Shown here one piece after another: positions 8,893-18,446 of a stretch of DNA of 64,000 nt (position 1 is the first letter of the stretch; each line of letters starts with the position of its first letter). The stretch comes from Acinetobacter lwoffii. GTDB lineage: Bacteria; Pseudomonadota; Gammaproteobacteria; Pseudomonadales; Moraxellaceae. The stretch is taken from contig NZ_CP077369.1 of NCBI RefSeq assembly GCF_019048525.1, positions 2,976,001-3,040,000 on the forward strand. Direction: 5' to 3'. The notes under the pieces were generated by a model, which had not been told where the DNA came from, did no database searches, and was given only the letters and a program-made list of their open reading frames with translations. A program made the translations under genes and the position numbers.

Positions 8893-8938
8893 TTTTAGAT
8901 AGCATGATTTCAAGATTCTCTGTAAATCTTGAGGAATT

Positions 8939-8964
8939 AGCCTGACTTCAGTCAGGCTTTTTTA
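8939..8964 (+). terminator. Intrinsic terminator
   Basis: An 8-bp stem AGCCTGAC / GTCAGGCT with a TTCA loop and six T closes the yadG-yadH-queF operon. Confidence 0.9.
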
Positions 8965-9197
8965 TGATCAGTGAAATAGCTTGTTACAGATAAGCGGCTC
9001 TATAAGACAGACTGCCGTAAAAATAGCCAATCCATCGCTATTTTTGTATAAGCGGCTAGGTCTCTTATTCATCCGAATGTTATCTTTAATCTGGCACTTT
9101 AAGTCTCACGATTGAAAAAATTTTATCAATCTTTTTCATGGCATGATTCAAATGACATCGCCAGCAACTCATCAAAAAAACTGGAAATCGTAGCAAG
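8965..9197. other. Intergenic region with hairpin flanked by a 10-bp direct repeat
   Basis: There is no gene here. ATAAGCGGCT occurs at 8990 and again at 9048. Between the copies is a 9-bp hairpin, AAAAATAGC / GCTATTTTT (9019-9045). The mltB promoter must lie to the right. Confidence 0.5.
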
Positions 9198-10199
9198 ATG
9201 TTGAAATCGGATTTTTATAAAAAGTTTAAGCAGCTTTCAATCGCACTTACCGCATTCGGTCTCAGCAGTTTGAGTCTGGCCAACGATTTCCAATATCACC
9301 CCTCTTATGCCGCTTTTAAGCAAAACGCCATGCAGCGCTATGGGCTGAGCGCCCAACAAGTAGATTCCGCCATGAACGGTACGCGTAATTTGCCTAATAT
9401 CATCAATATCATGAATCGCCCAGGTGAAAGTAAGCCTTGGTATTCGTATAAGACTAACTTCCTGGCTGAATCTACCATTCAGCGCGGCGTACGCTTTAAA
9501 CAGCAATATGCAGAAACGCTTAACCGTGCTGAACAGCAGTTTGGTGTGCCGCAATCGATCATTCTGGGCATTTTAGGTGTAGAAACCGGTTTTGGCAGCA
9601 ACAAGGGTTCTTTTGTCACTCGTGATGCCCTAGCAACCTTAGGGTTTGGCTATGAACGTCGTGCCCAGTATTTTCAGGATGAACTGGCTGCTTTAATTGC
9701 CTGGTCATATAGAGATGGTGTTGCCACCTCTTCTGTGGTGGGTTCTTATGCTGGCGCTGTTGGCTATCCGCAGTTTATGCCGAGCAACATTCCCAAATTC
9801 GGCGTGGACTACGATGGCAATGGTCATATTGACCTGCGTAACTCAGCGGTAGATGCGATTGGCTCGATTGCCAACTATCTGGCACAGCATGGCTGGCAGC
9901 GTAATCAGCCGATTGCCTTTCCGGCACGTTATACCGGTTCAAATCCCGATGCTGTGATTGCCAAGGATCTGACTCAACCTATGCCTTATGGTGTGTTAAA
10001 AACGCAAGGCATTAGCCCAATGAATCCAATCGTAAAAATTGACGATCTGGATCTGGTCAATGTAATTCAATTACAAGAAAATTATGGCTCGATTTACTAC
10101 ATCACTTATCCAAATTTTCAAGTGATTACCACCTATAATCGCAGCCGTATGTATGCCACTGCTTTGTGGTTATTAGGTACCGAAATTACCAGCCGTTAA
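9198..10199 (+). CDS. mltB: Lytic murein transglycosylase B
   Basis: Cleaves peptidoglycan glycan strands with formation of 1,6-anhydro ends, in the periplasm. It has an N-terminal signal sequence (~1-28, no lipobox seen, so probably a soluble form) and an SLT-type fold. The catalytic Glu is E129 in the GVETGFG motif; the GYPQFMPS stretch and a DGNGHIDL Asp-rich loop are family hallmarks. The 333-residue length is usual. The Shine-Dalgarno is weak. The gene stands alone, followed by a long AT-rich gap before another cell-wall gene. Confidence 0.92.
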   Translation: MLKSDFYKKFKQLSIALTAFGLSSLSLANDFQYHPSYAAFKQNAMQRYGLSAQQVDSAMNGTRNLPNIINIMNRPGESKPWYSYKTNFLAESTIQRGVRFKQQYAETLNRAEQQFGVPQSIILGILGVETGFGSNKGSFVTRDALATLGFGYERRAQYFQDELAALIAWSYRDGVATSSVVGSYAGAVGYPQFMPSNIPKFGVDYDGNGHIDLRNSAVDAIGSIANYLAQHGWQRNQPIAFPARYTGSNPDAVIAKDLTQPMPYGVLKTQGISPMNPIVKIDDLDLVNVIQLQENYGSIYYITYPNFQVITTYNRSRMYATALWLLGTEITSR

Positions 10200-10487
10200 C
10201 ACTAAAAATTAATACAAATTATGAAAGTCAACATTTTTATGGGTTAATTTGTGCGTATTTTAAGCATTTTTAATATTATGTTACAATATTGATTATTTTT
10301 TGATCAATCATTGTTTATTTTGCGTTCTTTTTTTAACTATTTTAATTAAACACTAGACAGGGTATTGCCGGCATGAATATTATCCATTTCGTTAAATGTA
10401 GTTGCATAAGTTAAATATCAGGCATGTTTACATGGTTTTTCAGCCATTTATGAATAACCAATAGATATGCTGTTAGGAGTTGATTCG

Positions 10488-11102
10488 ATGCATTCTTCAA
10501 TTTTGAAGTCTTTTATGGCCATTGCCACGATCGTCACGCTGACGCAATCGCAGGCAGATATGGTTCCGTCATCTTCATTCACCAATGAAAATGATAATTC
10601 GCGTCTTGCAACGCGAGTACTCAATAAAGAAGCTCAAAGCTTCAATTCAAATTTCACAAATTTGAACAGCCTTTCAATCACTGAGCGTTCTGGCGATAAA
10701 GTTCGCCGTGAAACCATTGCAGCGAAAATTGAACTTCCTGCAGAAGAGCCTTCAGTGATTGAAAAACTGAATACAGTGGCTTCTAATACTGTACGTAAAT
10801 TCAGTCAGACAGGTACAGCGTCTTGGTATGGTCGTCAATTCCACGGCCGTAAAACTGCAAGCGGTGAGACCTTTGACATGAACGCAATGACAGCTGCTCA
10901 TCGTAGCCTGCCATTGAACTGCTATATTCGCGTAACTAACCGCAATAATGGCAAGAGCGTCGTGGTTAAAGTAAATGACCGCGGTCCTTTCCATGGTAAC
11001 CGTGTTGTTGATTTATCTTACGGTGCTGCGAAACAGTTAGGTATTACCAGTGCCGGTACTGCAAAAGTCAGTATTGAACGTGTCGCTGGTCCAAATTCTT
11101 AA
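10488..11102 (+). CDS. rlpA: RlpA-like septal ring / cell-wall protein
   Basis: RlpA family: a double-psi beta-barrel domain that in some relatives cleaves bare glycan strands at the septum. The start at 10488 is chosen because AGGAG lies 8 bases before it; the ATG at 10467 would bury that site. There is a signal peptide (~1-24), a ~75-residue variable linker, then the barrel domain from ~105 with GTASWYG, a HRSLPLN segment and a VNDRGPF acidic motif. No SPOR domain follows, so septal targeting would need another route. A terminator lies at 11129. Confidence 0.85.
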   Translation: MHSSILKSFMAIATIVTLTQSQADMVPSSSFTNENDNSRLATRVLNKEAQSFNSNFTNLNSLSITERSGDKVRRETIAAKIELPAEEPSVIEKLNTVASNTVRKFSQTGTASWYGRQFHGRKTASGETFDMNAMTAAHRSLPLNCYIRVTNRNNGKSVVVKVNDRGPFHGNRVVDLSYGAAKQLGITSAGTAKVSIERVAGPNS

Positions 11103-11128
11103 GATTTGACCTGCAACGCATTTAACAA

Positions 11129-11152
11129 AGGCCACAGTAATGTGGCTTTTTT
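11129..11152 (+). terminator. Intrinsic terminator
   Basis: GCCACA / TGTGGC stem with a GTAA loop and a T-run just after rlpA. Confidence 0.88.
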
Positions 11153-11342
11153 ATTGTGCTCATTTTCTAGAAGAATATAAACGTCCCTGCTCAGCCCTAT
11201 CTCAAAGTTCTTTCAAGAAAATTTTGGCATGCTCATCCTGCCTAATAAAATCCCTTCGCCTGCATGATTAACTTTTGACCATATCCGGATTCTGCTTTAT
11301 ATTTCCAGATAAGCAAAACATGTTCATGGAATGGAGCGAAGA

Positions 11343-11798
11343 ATGAAAACAATATCTGAATGGTTTGATGAATATAGTGACAGCCATCAAAATAAAACCA
11401 ACAAGCTGATTCACTGGGTCTGCGTACCGACCATCTATTTTTCGATTATTGGCATTCTGGCGCATTTCAGCGCTTTGCTGACGACCCTGCTACTGGTTTT
11501 GGCTTTTATCTTCTATGCACGCCTAGATCTTGTTTTGGCAGTAGCGATGGCTACGTTGACTTTGGTCATGGCCTGGCTCATCTGGATTCTGCCAGTCGGT
11601 ACCGGTTTCTTTATTGCCCTGTTTGTCTTGGCCTGGATTGGCCAATTTTATGGGCACAAAGTGGAAGGTAAAAAGCCTTCATTCTTCAAAGACCTCCAAT
11701 TCCTCCTCATTGGCCCAATTTGGTGCATGGATGCATATTTAGGTAAAATCCTACCGAACTGGAAATCACGCCATAGCAGCGCAATTATGAGCGTTTAA
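11343..11798 (+). CDS. Mpo1-like (DUF962) membrane protein
   Basis: About 151 residues. The start at 11343 has GGAG at the right distance; the ATG at 11331 overlaps it. The N-terminal H..NK..H segment, three to four hydrophobic segments and a C-terminal GHKVEGKKPSFF..LQFLLIGP stretch mark the Mpo1/YGL010w family, in which the yeast member is an iron-dependent 2-hydroxy fatty acid dioxygenase. Whether bacterial members share that reaction is unproven. It converges on the DUF3465 gene with a 33-bp gap. Confidence 0.8.
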   Translation: MKTISEWFDEYSDSHQNKTNKLIHWVCVPTIYFSIIGILAHFSALLTTLLLVLAFIFYARLDLVLAVAMATLTLVMAWLIWILPVGTGFFIALFVLAWIGQFYGHKVEGKKPSFFKDLQFLLIGPIWCMDAYLGKILPNWKSRHSSAIMSV

Positions 11799-11831
11799 AC
11801 GCTATATTCGATTTATCGAATTGGAAGAACT

Positions 11832-12332
11832 TTATTGATAGGTTCTTCCTTGATGTTTTAACCAGCCATCGACATGTTTTCGCGCAGGGTCATGATGCGT
11901 CCAGTGAATCACCCCGCCCTTGTCACTGTATTCATATTCTCCATAAAACTCGACCTGATCCTGTTTTTGAATACTCTGAATACGCGATGCCAGATCGATA
12001 TTATGTGCAACCAGTACAGTTTGGCCATTTGGTAATTCGAGGATAAACTTTTGATGGCGCGATCCTTCATGATCATCTGGCAAAACGGCAATCACCCGCC
12101 CGCTTGAACGCACTTGTAGATCACTCTGGCGCTGTTGAAACGCCCGTGCAATTCGGTCCAGATCATCAGTGGCTTGAGAAGGTTCTAAGTTAGGCTCTGA
12201 ATGAAGCGTTTCAGTTGTAGTATCAGATGCGGATGGAATAAGTGGTTGGGATTGCTGTTGATCCAGGCCCAGATAAGCAGCAATCAACAATGCAATGACT
12301 GCACCGATGCCCAGATTGGTTTTATTTGGCAT
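11832..12332 (-). CDS. DUF3465 family protein, membrane-anchored or secreted
   Basis: 166 residues: a short hydrophobic segment (~8-24) acting as signal or anchor, a ~45-residue polar linker, then a domain of ~95 residues with the motif GGVIHWTHHDP followed by H..GWL, characteristic of DUF3465. An SSGRV...LPDDHEGSRHQKF stretch suggests an OB-like fold. Function is unknown. A perfect inverted repeat (GGAAGAAC / GTTCTTCC, 11823-11849) covers its last codons and the convergent gap and may terminate both genes, though the T-run is poor. Confidence 0.8.
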   Translation of the reverse strand: MPNKTNLGIGAVIALLIAAYLGLDQQQSQPLIPSASDTTTETLHSEPNLEPSQATDDLDRIARAFQQRQSDLQVRSSGRVIAVLPDDHEGSRHQKFILELPNGQTVLVAHNIDLASRIQSIQKQDQVEFYGEYEYSDKGGVIHWTHHDPARKHVDGWLKHQGRTYQ

Positions 12333-12431
12333 TTTTTATAACTTTTTTATTAAATGATGAATACATGATCTAAGCTCTATCACTAGACCCAAATCCTGCT
12401 CTTGAATTGCTGATGAAGAATAGACCAGCAT

Positions 12432-12463
12432 AAAAAAGCCCCATCAATCAGATAGGGCTTTTT
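12432..12463 (-). terminator. Intrinsic terminator for tsf
   Basis: AAAAAGCCC and GGGCTTTTT arms with a 13-nt loop; on the minus strand the stem ends in a T-run directly after tsf. Confidence 0.85.
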
Positions 12464-12478
12464 CTAATTCCTAAGGAA

Positions 12479-13354
12479 TTATTTTGCAGCAGCTTGAGCA
12501 GCAGCAACTTCTTCAGCGAAGCTCATTTCTGCTTTTTTCTCAATGCCTTCACCAACTTCGAAACGAACGAAGTTTGCAACTGTAGTACCAGTTGCTTTAA
12601 GAACGTCTGCAACTTTCTTGTCGTTGTCGATTACGTACATTTGACGCTCAAGTACAACTTCATTCAAGTATTTCTCAACAGAACCTACAACCATCTTCTC
12701 AACGATGTTTGCTGGCTTGCCTGATTCAAGTGCTTTCGCTTCAGCAATTTCTTTCTCTTTCGCGATAAGCTCAGCAGAAACGCCTTCAGCATTTACAGCA
12801 ACTGGATTGAACGCAGCAACGTGCATTGCCAAGCCTTTACCTGTAGCTTCATCACCAGTGTAAGAAACAACAACACCGATTTTAAGACCGTGTTTGTAAA
12901 CTGCAAGGTTTTCGCCTTCAACAATTTTCGCACGACGTACTTGGATGTTTTCACCGATTTTTTGAACAAGAGCGATACGCGCTTCTTCAACAGTCGTACC
13001 ATCTTCTAGTTTCAATTCAGCGATTTGAGCAGGATCAGTTACGTTTGCAGCAAGTGCAGCAGCAGCAACTTTCGCAGAGAAACCAGCAAAGTTTTCGTCT
13101 TTTGCAACGAAGTCAGTTTGACAGTTAACTTCTAAAAGAAGTGCTTTGTTGCCGTCTTGAGCAATCGTGATTGCGCCGTCAGCAGCAATGTTACCTGCTT
13201 TTTTAGCAGCTTTAGCTTGACCAGATTTACGTAGGTTGTCGATCGCCAGTTCAACGTCGCCGCCCGCTTCTGTCAAAGCTTTTTTACATTCCATCATTGC
13301 AAGACCAGTACGATCGCGCAATTCTTTAACCATGCTTGCTGTAACTGCAGTCAT
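12479..13354 (-). CDS. tsf: Translation elongation factor Ts
   Basis: Nucleotide exchange factor that releases GDP from EF-Tu. The 291-residue product has the N-terminal UBA-like part with RDRTGLAMMECKKAL, the TDFVA core motif near residue 81 and a Lys/Ala-rich C-terminus. AGGAG precedes the start. It follows rpsB on the same strand, the standard rpsB-tsf order. The 142-bp gap between them holds a GC-rich hairpin (13403-13428). Confidence 0.98.
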   Translation of the reverse strand: MTAVTASMVKELRDRTGLAMMECKKALTEAGGDVELAIDNLRKSGQAKAAKKAGNIAADGAITIAQDGNKALLLEVNCQTDFVAKDENFAGFSAKVAAAALAANVTDPAQIAELKLEDGTTVEEARIALVQKIGENIQVRRAKIVEGENLAVYKHGLKIGVVVSYTGDEATGKGLAMHVAAFNPVAVNAEGVSAELIAKEKEIAEAKALESGKPANIVEKMVVGSVEKYLNEVVLERQMYVIDNDKKVADVLKATGTTVANFVRFEVGEGIEKKAEMSFAEEVAAAQAAAK

Positions 13355-13402
13355 GTTTATCTCCTAAATTCGGTAGAAAATGAATTCTTTTTAGAACAGA
13401 AA

Positions 13403-13428
13403 CGGCCCAGAGGAGTTCTCATGGGCCG
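13403..13428 (-). other. Hairpin between rpsB and tsf
   Basis: A 7-bp GC stem CGGCCCA / TGGGCCG with a 12-nt loop and only a short T-stretch after it. It could attenuate or process the rpsB-tsf message; it is not a strong terminator. Confidence 0.5.
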
Positions 13429-13496
13429 CCTGCATACATAACGCTTACTTTGCCACCATCACATGTCGCAAAAATGACAAGCTAGCGTCAAACGCA

Positions 13497-14243
13497 TTAA
13501 GCCTCAGAAGCTGGAGCTTCTTCTGCTTTAGCTTGTGCATTTGCTTGTGATTGAGCATATTCTTTACCAGCAAGAATCGCATCAGCCATAGCAGAAGCAT
13601 AAAGTGTTACTGCACGGATCGCATCATCGTTACCCGGGATAACGTAGTCTACGTTGTCTGGGTTAGAGTTTGTATCAACGATACCGATTACAGGAATACC
13701 AAGGTTCTTAGCTTCTTTGATTGCAATCGCTTCGTGATCAACATCGATTACGAATAATGCGTCAGGTAAACCACCCATGTTTTTAACGCCGCCTAAGCCA
13801 CGCTCAAGTTTTTCCATCTCACGAGTACGCTCTAGAGCTTCACGTTTAGTCAGCTTAGCGAAAGTACCGTCTTGAGATTGAGTTTGAAGGTCTTTTAAAC
13901 GGTTGATAGATTGGCGAAGTGTTTTCCAGTTCGTCAACATACCACCTAACCAGCGGTGATCTACATATGGTTGACCAGCGCGTTGAGCTTGTTCACGGAT
14001 GATCGCAGAAGCTGCACGTTTAGTACCAACGAACAAAACTTTGTTCTTTTTGCTAGCCAAGTTGTTAGCAAAGTTCAAAGCATCATTTAACGCAGGAACA
14101 GTGTGCTCAAGGTTGATGATGTGAATTTTGTTACGCGCACCAAAGATGTAATCACGCATCTTTGGATTCCAGAAACGAGTTTGGTGACCAAAGTGCGCGC
14201 CAGCTTGAAGAAGGTCGCGCATGCTTACGTTGTAATCTGCCAT
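13497..14243 (-). CDS. rpsB: 30S ribosomal protein S2
   Basis: The start at 14243 begins [12 protein letters not shown], the normal S2 N-terminus; the longer frame to 14306 runs back through the leader. The 248-residue product has the S2 signatures [16 protein letters not shown] and [15 protein letters not shown]. It is an essential small-subunit protein. A structured leader (14262-14309) and an extended -10 promoter (14406-14435) lie upstream, divergent from map. Confidence 0.98.
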   Translation of the reverse strand: MADYNVSMRDLLQAGAHFGHQTRFWNPKMRDYIFGARNKIHIINLEHTVPALNDALNFANNLASKKNKVLFVGTKRAASAIIREQAQRAGQPYVDHRWLGGMLTNWKTLRQSINRLKDLQTQSQDGTFAKLTKREALERTREMEKLERGLGGVKNMGGLPDALFVIDVDHEAIAIKEAKNLGIPVIGIVDTNSNPDNVDYVIPGNDDAIRAVTLYASAMADAILAGKEYAQSQANAQAKAEEAPASEA

Positions 14244-14261
14244 TTTCTTTACCTTAAAGTT

Positions 14262-14309
14262 TGGGTTAGGCCTCCATATACCCGCATTCTCCACCCTAAA
14301 GGGCACCCA
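14262..14309 (-). promoter_or_regulatory. Structured rpsB leader
   Basis: Distal arms TGGGT / ACCCA (14305-14309 with 14262-14266) enclose an inner CCCTAAAGGG hairpin (14294-14303), just before the rpsB ribosome site. In gammaproteobacteria S2 is known to repress its own message through its leader; this placement fits that, but the match to the known motif was not computed. Confidence 0.45.
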
Positions 14310-14405
14310 GAGTAATGTGTCGATATATGTGCGGATTTTTTTGCCTCATCGCACAAAGCCCGTGAAATTTATTCACGAAAAAGCATTTGATAAAATGGGC
14401 GGCTA

Positions 14406-14435
14406 TTTATACCATAGTCACACACAAATTTCCAA
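14406..14435 (-). promoter_or_regulatory. rpsB promoter (extended -10)
   Basis: On the minus strand TTGGAA and TATAAA are 18 bp apart, and TGG directly before TATAAA makes an extended -10. The site lies 16 bp from the map start on the other strand, so the two genes share this control region. Confidence 0.6.
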
Positions 14436-14450
14436 AAGTTTTTAGAGATC

Positions 14451-15278
14451 ATGAACAACACTTACCAAGCTCCACGTCGACTCATCAAAACCCCTGACGA
14501 AATTGAAAAAATGCGTGTGGCAGGGCGACTGGCGGCAGAAGTTTTGGATATGATCAAACCGCATATTGTTCCGGGTGTCACCACTCTGGAACTTGATACG
14601 ATTTGTCATGACTATATTGTCAATCAACAACAGGCGATTCCAGCATGCTTAGGCTATGGCGCTGCACCGGGTCGACCTGCCTTCCAACATACTATTTGTA
14701 CTTCTGTGAACCATGTGGTGTGTCACGGCATTCCATCAGACAGTAAAAAATTGAAAAAAGGCGACATCCTGAACATTGATGTGACCGTGATTAAAGATGG
14801 CTATCATGGTGACACCAACATGATGTACATCGTGGGTGGTGAAACCACTATTCTTGCCAACCGTCTATGTAAGGTAGCGCAAGAAGCCATGTACCGGGGT
14901 ATTGAAACTGTAAAACCGGGTTCAACCATTGGCGATATTGGTCATGCCATTCAGCAGTATGTTGAATCCGAGCGTTTTGGCGTGGTACGTGAATATTGTG
15001 GTCACGGTATTGGTACAACTTTCCATGACGAACCGCAAGTACTGCATTATGGTCAGCCAGATACCGGCATGGTACTTGAAGAAGGCATGACCTTTACCAT
15101 TGAGCCAATGGTCAATGGTGGTGACTGGAAAACCAAATTACTCGGTGATAAATGGACAGTGGTCACCAAAGACCATTCATTGTCAGCACAATATGAACAT
15201 ACGATTCTGGTGACCAAAACCGGCGCGGAAATTTTAACCGCACGCCCGGACGAAGATTTGTCACGCTTTAGTGTGTAA
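14451..15278 (+). CDS. map: Methionine aminopeptidase, type I
   Basis: Removes the initiator Met from new proteins. 275 residues. The metal ligands are visible: D110 and D121, H192 in the TTFHDEP motif, E218 in TIEPM, and the Glu of the late QYEHT motif. No N-terminal zinc-finger extension. It is divergent from rpsB across ~200 bp, a common arrangement. A strong terminator follows at 15296. Confidence 0.97.
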   Translation: MNNTYQAPRRLIKTPDEIEKMRVAGRLAAEVLDMIKPHIVPGVTTLELDTICHDYIVNQQQAIPACLGYGAAPGRPAFQHTICTSVNHVVCHGIPSDSKKLKKGDILNIDVTVIKDGYHGDTNMMYIVGGETTILANRLCKVAQEAMYRGIETVKPGSTIGDIGHAIQQYVESERFGVVREYCGHGIGTTFHDEPQVLHYGQPDTGMVLEEGMTFTIEPMVNGGDWKTKLLGDKWTVVTKDHSLSAQYEHTILVTKTGAEILTARPDEDLSRFSV

Positions 15279-15295
15279 CCACAACATCAACAACA

Positions 15296-15327
15296 CAAAA
15301 TGGTCACTTTAAAGTGGCCATTTTTAT
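15296..15327 (+). terminator. Intrinsic terminator
   Basis: An AAAATGGTCAC / GTGGCCATTTTT stem (one wobble) with a short AT loop and T-run after map. Confidence 0.85.
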
Positions 15328-15531
15328 TTTATATTTCATGCATTCGTATGCATGACCGAGATGTAAAAAGTCTCCCCTTGCCTGCTTCCAGCGCATCGAA
15401 ATTCAAGATAAAGTTCGGCCAATACACCATTTTTCCTTAAAGTTTTCCAAATTCTTTTGCCCTATCTGCACCATTTTAGGCTAAGATAATGTGCTTTTTA
15501 TTTTTTAATCCCTATAAGAAGGAATACTGCC

Positions 15532-16767
15532 GTGGACGTACGTCTCTCTGATCGTGTGAATGCCATCAAACCGTCCCCTACGCTTGCTGTGACCAACAAA
15601 GCTGCTGAATTAAAAGCTGCAGGTCACAACGTGATTGGTTTGGGCGCAGGTGAACCAGATTTTGATACCCCTCAACACATCAAAGATGCAGCAATTGCAG
15701 CGATTAACAACGGTTTCACCAAATACACCGCTGTTGACGGTACGCCAGGTCTTAAAAAAGCCATTATTGCTAAATTCAAACGCGACAATAACCTAGACTA
15801 TGCAGCAAACCAGATTCTGGTTTCTTGTGGTGGTAAGCAATCATTCTTTAACTTGGCCCTTGCTTTGTTAAACAAAGGTGATGAAGTCATCATCCCTGCA
15901 CCATTCTGGGTAAGCTACCCGGATATGGTGATCATCGCTGAAGGTGTTCCTGTTATTGTGAAATGTGGTGAAGAACAACGTTTCAAAATCACCCCTGAAC
16001 AATTAGAAGCTGCAATCACTGACAAAACACGTCTAGTAGTATTGAACAGCCCGTCTAACCCTACAGGTATGATCTACACTAAAGCTGAGCTTGAAGCGCT
16101 GGCTGACGTACTGCGTAAATACCCAGAAGTATTTATCGCATCTGATGACATGTACGAACCAATCCGTTGGGATGACGAGTTCTACAACATCGCAACAGTT
16201 GCACCAGACCTTTATGACCGTACGATTGTGTTAAACGGTGTGTCTAAAGCTTATGCAATGACTGGCTGGCGTATCGGCTACGCAGCGGGCCCTGCTAAAC
16301 TGATTGGTGCAATGAAGAAGATCCAGTCTCAATCGACTTCAAACCCAACTTCTATTTCGCAAGTTGCTGCTGAAGCTGCATTGAATGGTCCTCAAGACGT
16401 TCTTGAGCCAATGATTGAAGCATTCAAACGTCGCCATGACTTGGTTGTGAAAGGCTTGAATGATATTCACGGTATTTCTTGCCTGCCTGCTGATGGTGCA
16501 TTCTATGCATATGCCAACATCAAACCGTTGATTCGTGCCAAAGGTCTTAAGTCTTGCACAGAATTCTCTGCATGGTTACTGGAAGAAACTGGTGTTGCAG
16601 TGGTTCCTGGTGATGCATTCGGTCTTGGCGGTTTCATGCGCATCTCTTACGCTACTGCTGACGAAGTACTGGTGGATGCACTTGCACGCATCAAGAAAGC
16701 GGCTGATTCAATCGAAGGCGTTGACGCTGCGATTGCTTCAATCGAAGCTGAAAAAGCTGCAAAATAA
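15532..16767 (+). CDS. aspC: Aspartate aminotransferase, class I, PLP-dependent
   Basis: Transfers the amino group between aspartate or a related donor and 2-oxoglutarate. 411 residues of the fold-type I, aspartate aminotransferase I-gamma type: LGAGEPDFDTP near the N-terminus, NSPSNPTG in the middle, and the PLP-binding K239 in the VSKAYAMTGWR motif. Starts at a GTG with AAGGA before it. Single gene, ended by a terminator shared with the MATE pseudogene. Substrate specificity within the family cannot be fixed from sequence. Confidence 0.9.
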   Translation: MDVRLSDRVNAIKPSPTLAVTNKAAELKAAGHNVIGLGAGEPDFDTPQHIKDAAIAAINNGFTKYTAVDGTPGLKKAIIAKFKRDNNLDYAANQILVSCGGKQSFFNLALALLNKGDEVIIPAPFWVSYPDMVIIAEGVPVIVKCGEEQRFKITPEQLEAAITDKTRLVVLNSPSNPTGMIYTKAELEALADVLRKYPEVFIASDDMYEPIRWDDEFYNIATVAPDLYDRTIVLNGVSKAYAMTGWRIGYAAGPAKLIGAMKKIQSQSTSNPTSISQVAAEAALNGPQDVLEPMIEAFKRRHDLVVKGLNDIHGISCLPADGAFYAYANIKPLIRAKGLKSCTEFSAWLLEETGVAVVPGDAFGLGGFMRISYATADEVLVDALARIKKAADSIEGVDAAIASIEAEKAAK

Positions 16768-16782
16768 TCTAGCTTGCTAGAT

Positions 16783-16812
16783 AAAAAACCCGCGAGTTTC
16801 GCGGGTTTTTTT
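16783..16812. terminator. Bidirectional intrinsic terminator
   Basis: An 8-bp stem ACCCGCGA / TCGCGGGT, with an A-run to the left and a T-run to the right, serves aspC from the left and the MATE pseudogene from the right. Confidence 0.9.
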
Positions 16813-16829
16813 ATGTTCTTCAACATGTA

Positions 16830-18181
16830 TTAAACAGTGAGTCGTATTCGCTTATAGCTCAAGTATTTCATGAGTAAACAAACAAAACATAGACTTGCTG
16901 CAATCGTGTACGCAATACTCAACATCCACCAAAACCCATGAATCCCCAATGCATTGCTTTGCCAATTAAACAGTGTCATTGGATGATACCCCACATACCA
17001 ACCACCACCTAAGCCCACGACCAGCACCGTACTGATAAAAATAAACATCGGTCTGACAATTCTCGCCAGCAACGTAGCATTGCCAAACTAATCACCAGTA
17101 GCGCATCAAAGATATGCATCCAACACATTAACAGGATCAATGCCAAGGCTAATGCAATCACCTGCGCATCATTGCTAAATAACCCTACAATCCAACTATC
17201 TAAGCCCCAAATAGTCAACACGACAACGATAGCTATTAGCATCACAGCCATCAATGCCCGCTTACTGAGTTGCCATGCAGCATCAATCTGCTCCGCACCG
17301 ATTTTAGTCGACACCAAAATACCGAAGGCGGATGCCATCGACATCGGCAACATAAACATCAAGCCCAATAAACCAAGCATCACCTGATATGCATTCACTA
17401 CAATGTCACCCAAAGGCAAGATCAGCAAAGCAATCGCGCTGATGGCAAATACATCCACAAAAGTCACCACCGCATTGGGCAATCCAATTTTTAAAATTTT
17501 CAACAAAGTCTGCCAGTGAAAGAAAACACCAGACCACTGGATCTTTAACTTCCGCTCAAGGAAGAAAAAATAGTAAACAAACAACAGTACCCACTGCACA
17601 ATCAAATGTGCCATGAATGCACCTTCAACCCCATAGCTTGTAACATAACCTTCAATGCCATAAATCAAGACATAAGCCAAAGCCAAAGCCACTTTGAGCA
17701 GTAAATAGATCATATTGGCGTAGAACACGCGCTTAGCCTGCCCACAGGCTTGGGTTAAAATATATAAAATGCGCAACAATAAATGCGCTGGAATCGTCCA
17801 AGCTAACAGCCACAGACATGACACAATCAATGCCTGTAATGCCGCATCTGCCTTTAAAAAATGAAGTACAGGAGTCGCATAATTAAACAAGTACATCGCA
17901 ACAGCAGAAATCACCAGTACAATCAAAATACTTTGCTTCACGATACGTTGGATGTCCGCATAATCCTGACGTCCATTGGCTTCTGCCAGCTCTTGCATCA
18001 TGCCCTGTAACACCCCAATACCCGTTACAAAGCACAAAGAATAAACAGACAAACAGACTGCCAATGCAGCCACATGCTGAGGTGAAAAATGTGATAGAAA
18101 AATCACGTCGAACAAACTACTGAGCATAATAATGGCATTACTGAGAAAAATAGGCACCCAAAGATGCAGAAACTGTTTCAT
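16830..18181 (-). pseudogene. MATE family multidrug efflux transporter, frameshifted near its C-terminus
   Basis: A 390-residue frame from 18181 carries most of a MATE (Na+ or H+ coupled drug/toxin exporter) protein with about ten membrane segments. It goes out of frame at about 17050-17068 and ends in unrelated residues at 17009. The expected C-terminal part continues in another frame (VRPMFIF, then two further membrane segments) to 16830. Joined, the two give ~450 residues, the normal MATE length. One missing or extra base explains it. The site is not a long homopolymer, so a true mutation is as likely as a sequencing error. The product would lose its last two helices. Confidence 0.82.
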
Positions 18182-18446
18182 TACCCTATCACTCGATTTT
18201 TTAATTCTTTTATAAGACTCGTTTTTTGACAGATTATTTAAATCTGAGATATTTCATTAAAAATGTATACCAGTATCGTGCCATAAATCATTCTATTTCT
18301 TATTTTTTATAAAGATGACTTCACTCAGGTGCAAGCACTGTACTTCTTACAAAATAATCCGCCATTTCTATACCAGATTGCTATTATCGATGTCACAATT
18401 TTGAATTAAATCTCAACAACTCAAGAATAATGACAGGAGAATTACA

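Noticed and set aside
14244..14306. N-terminal extension of rpsB to an upstream start
   Set aside because: It would translate the structured leader; the normal S2 N-terminus and a ribosome site are at 14243.
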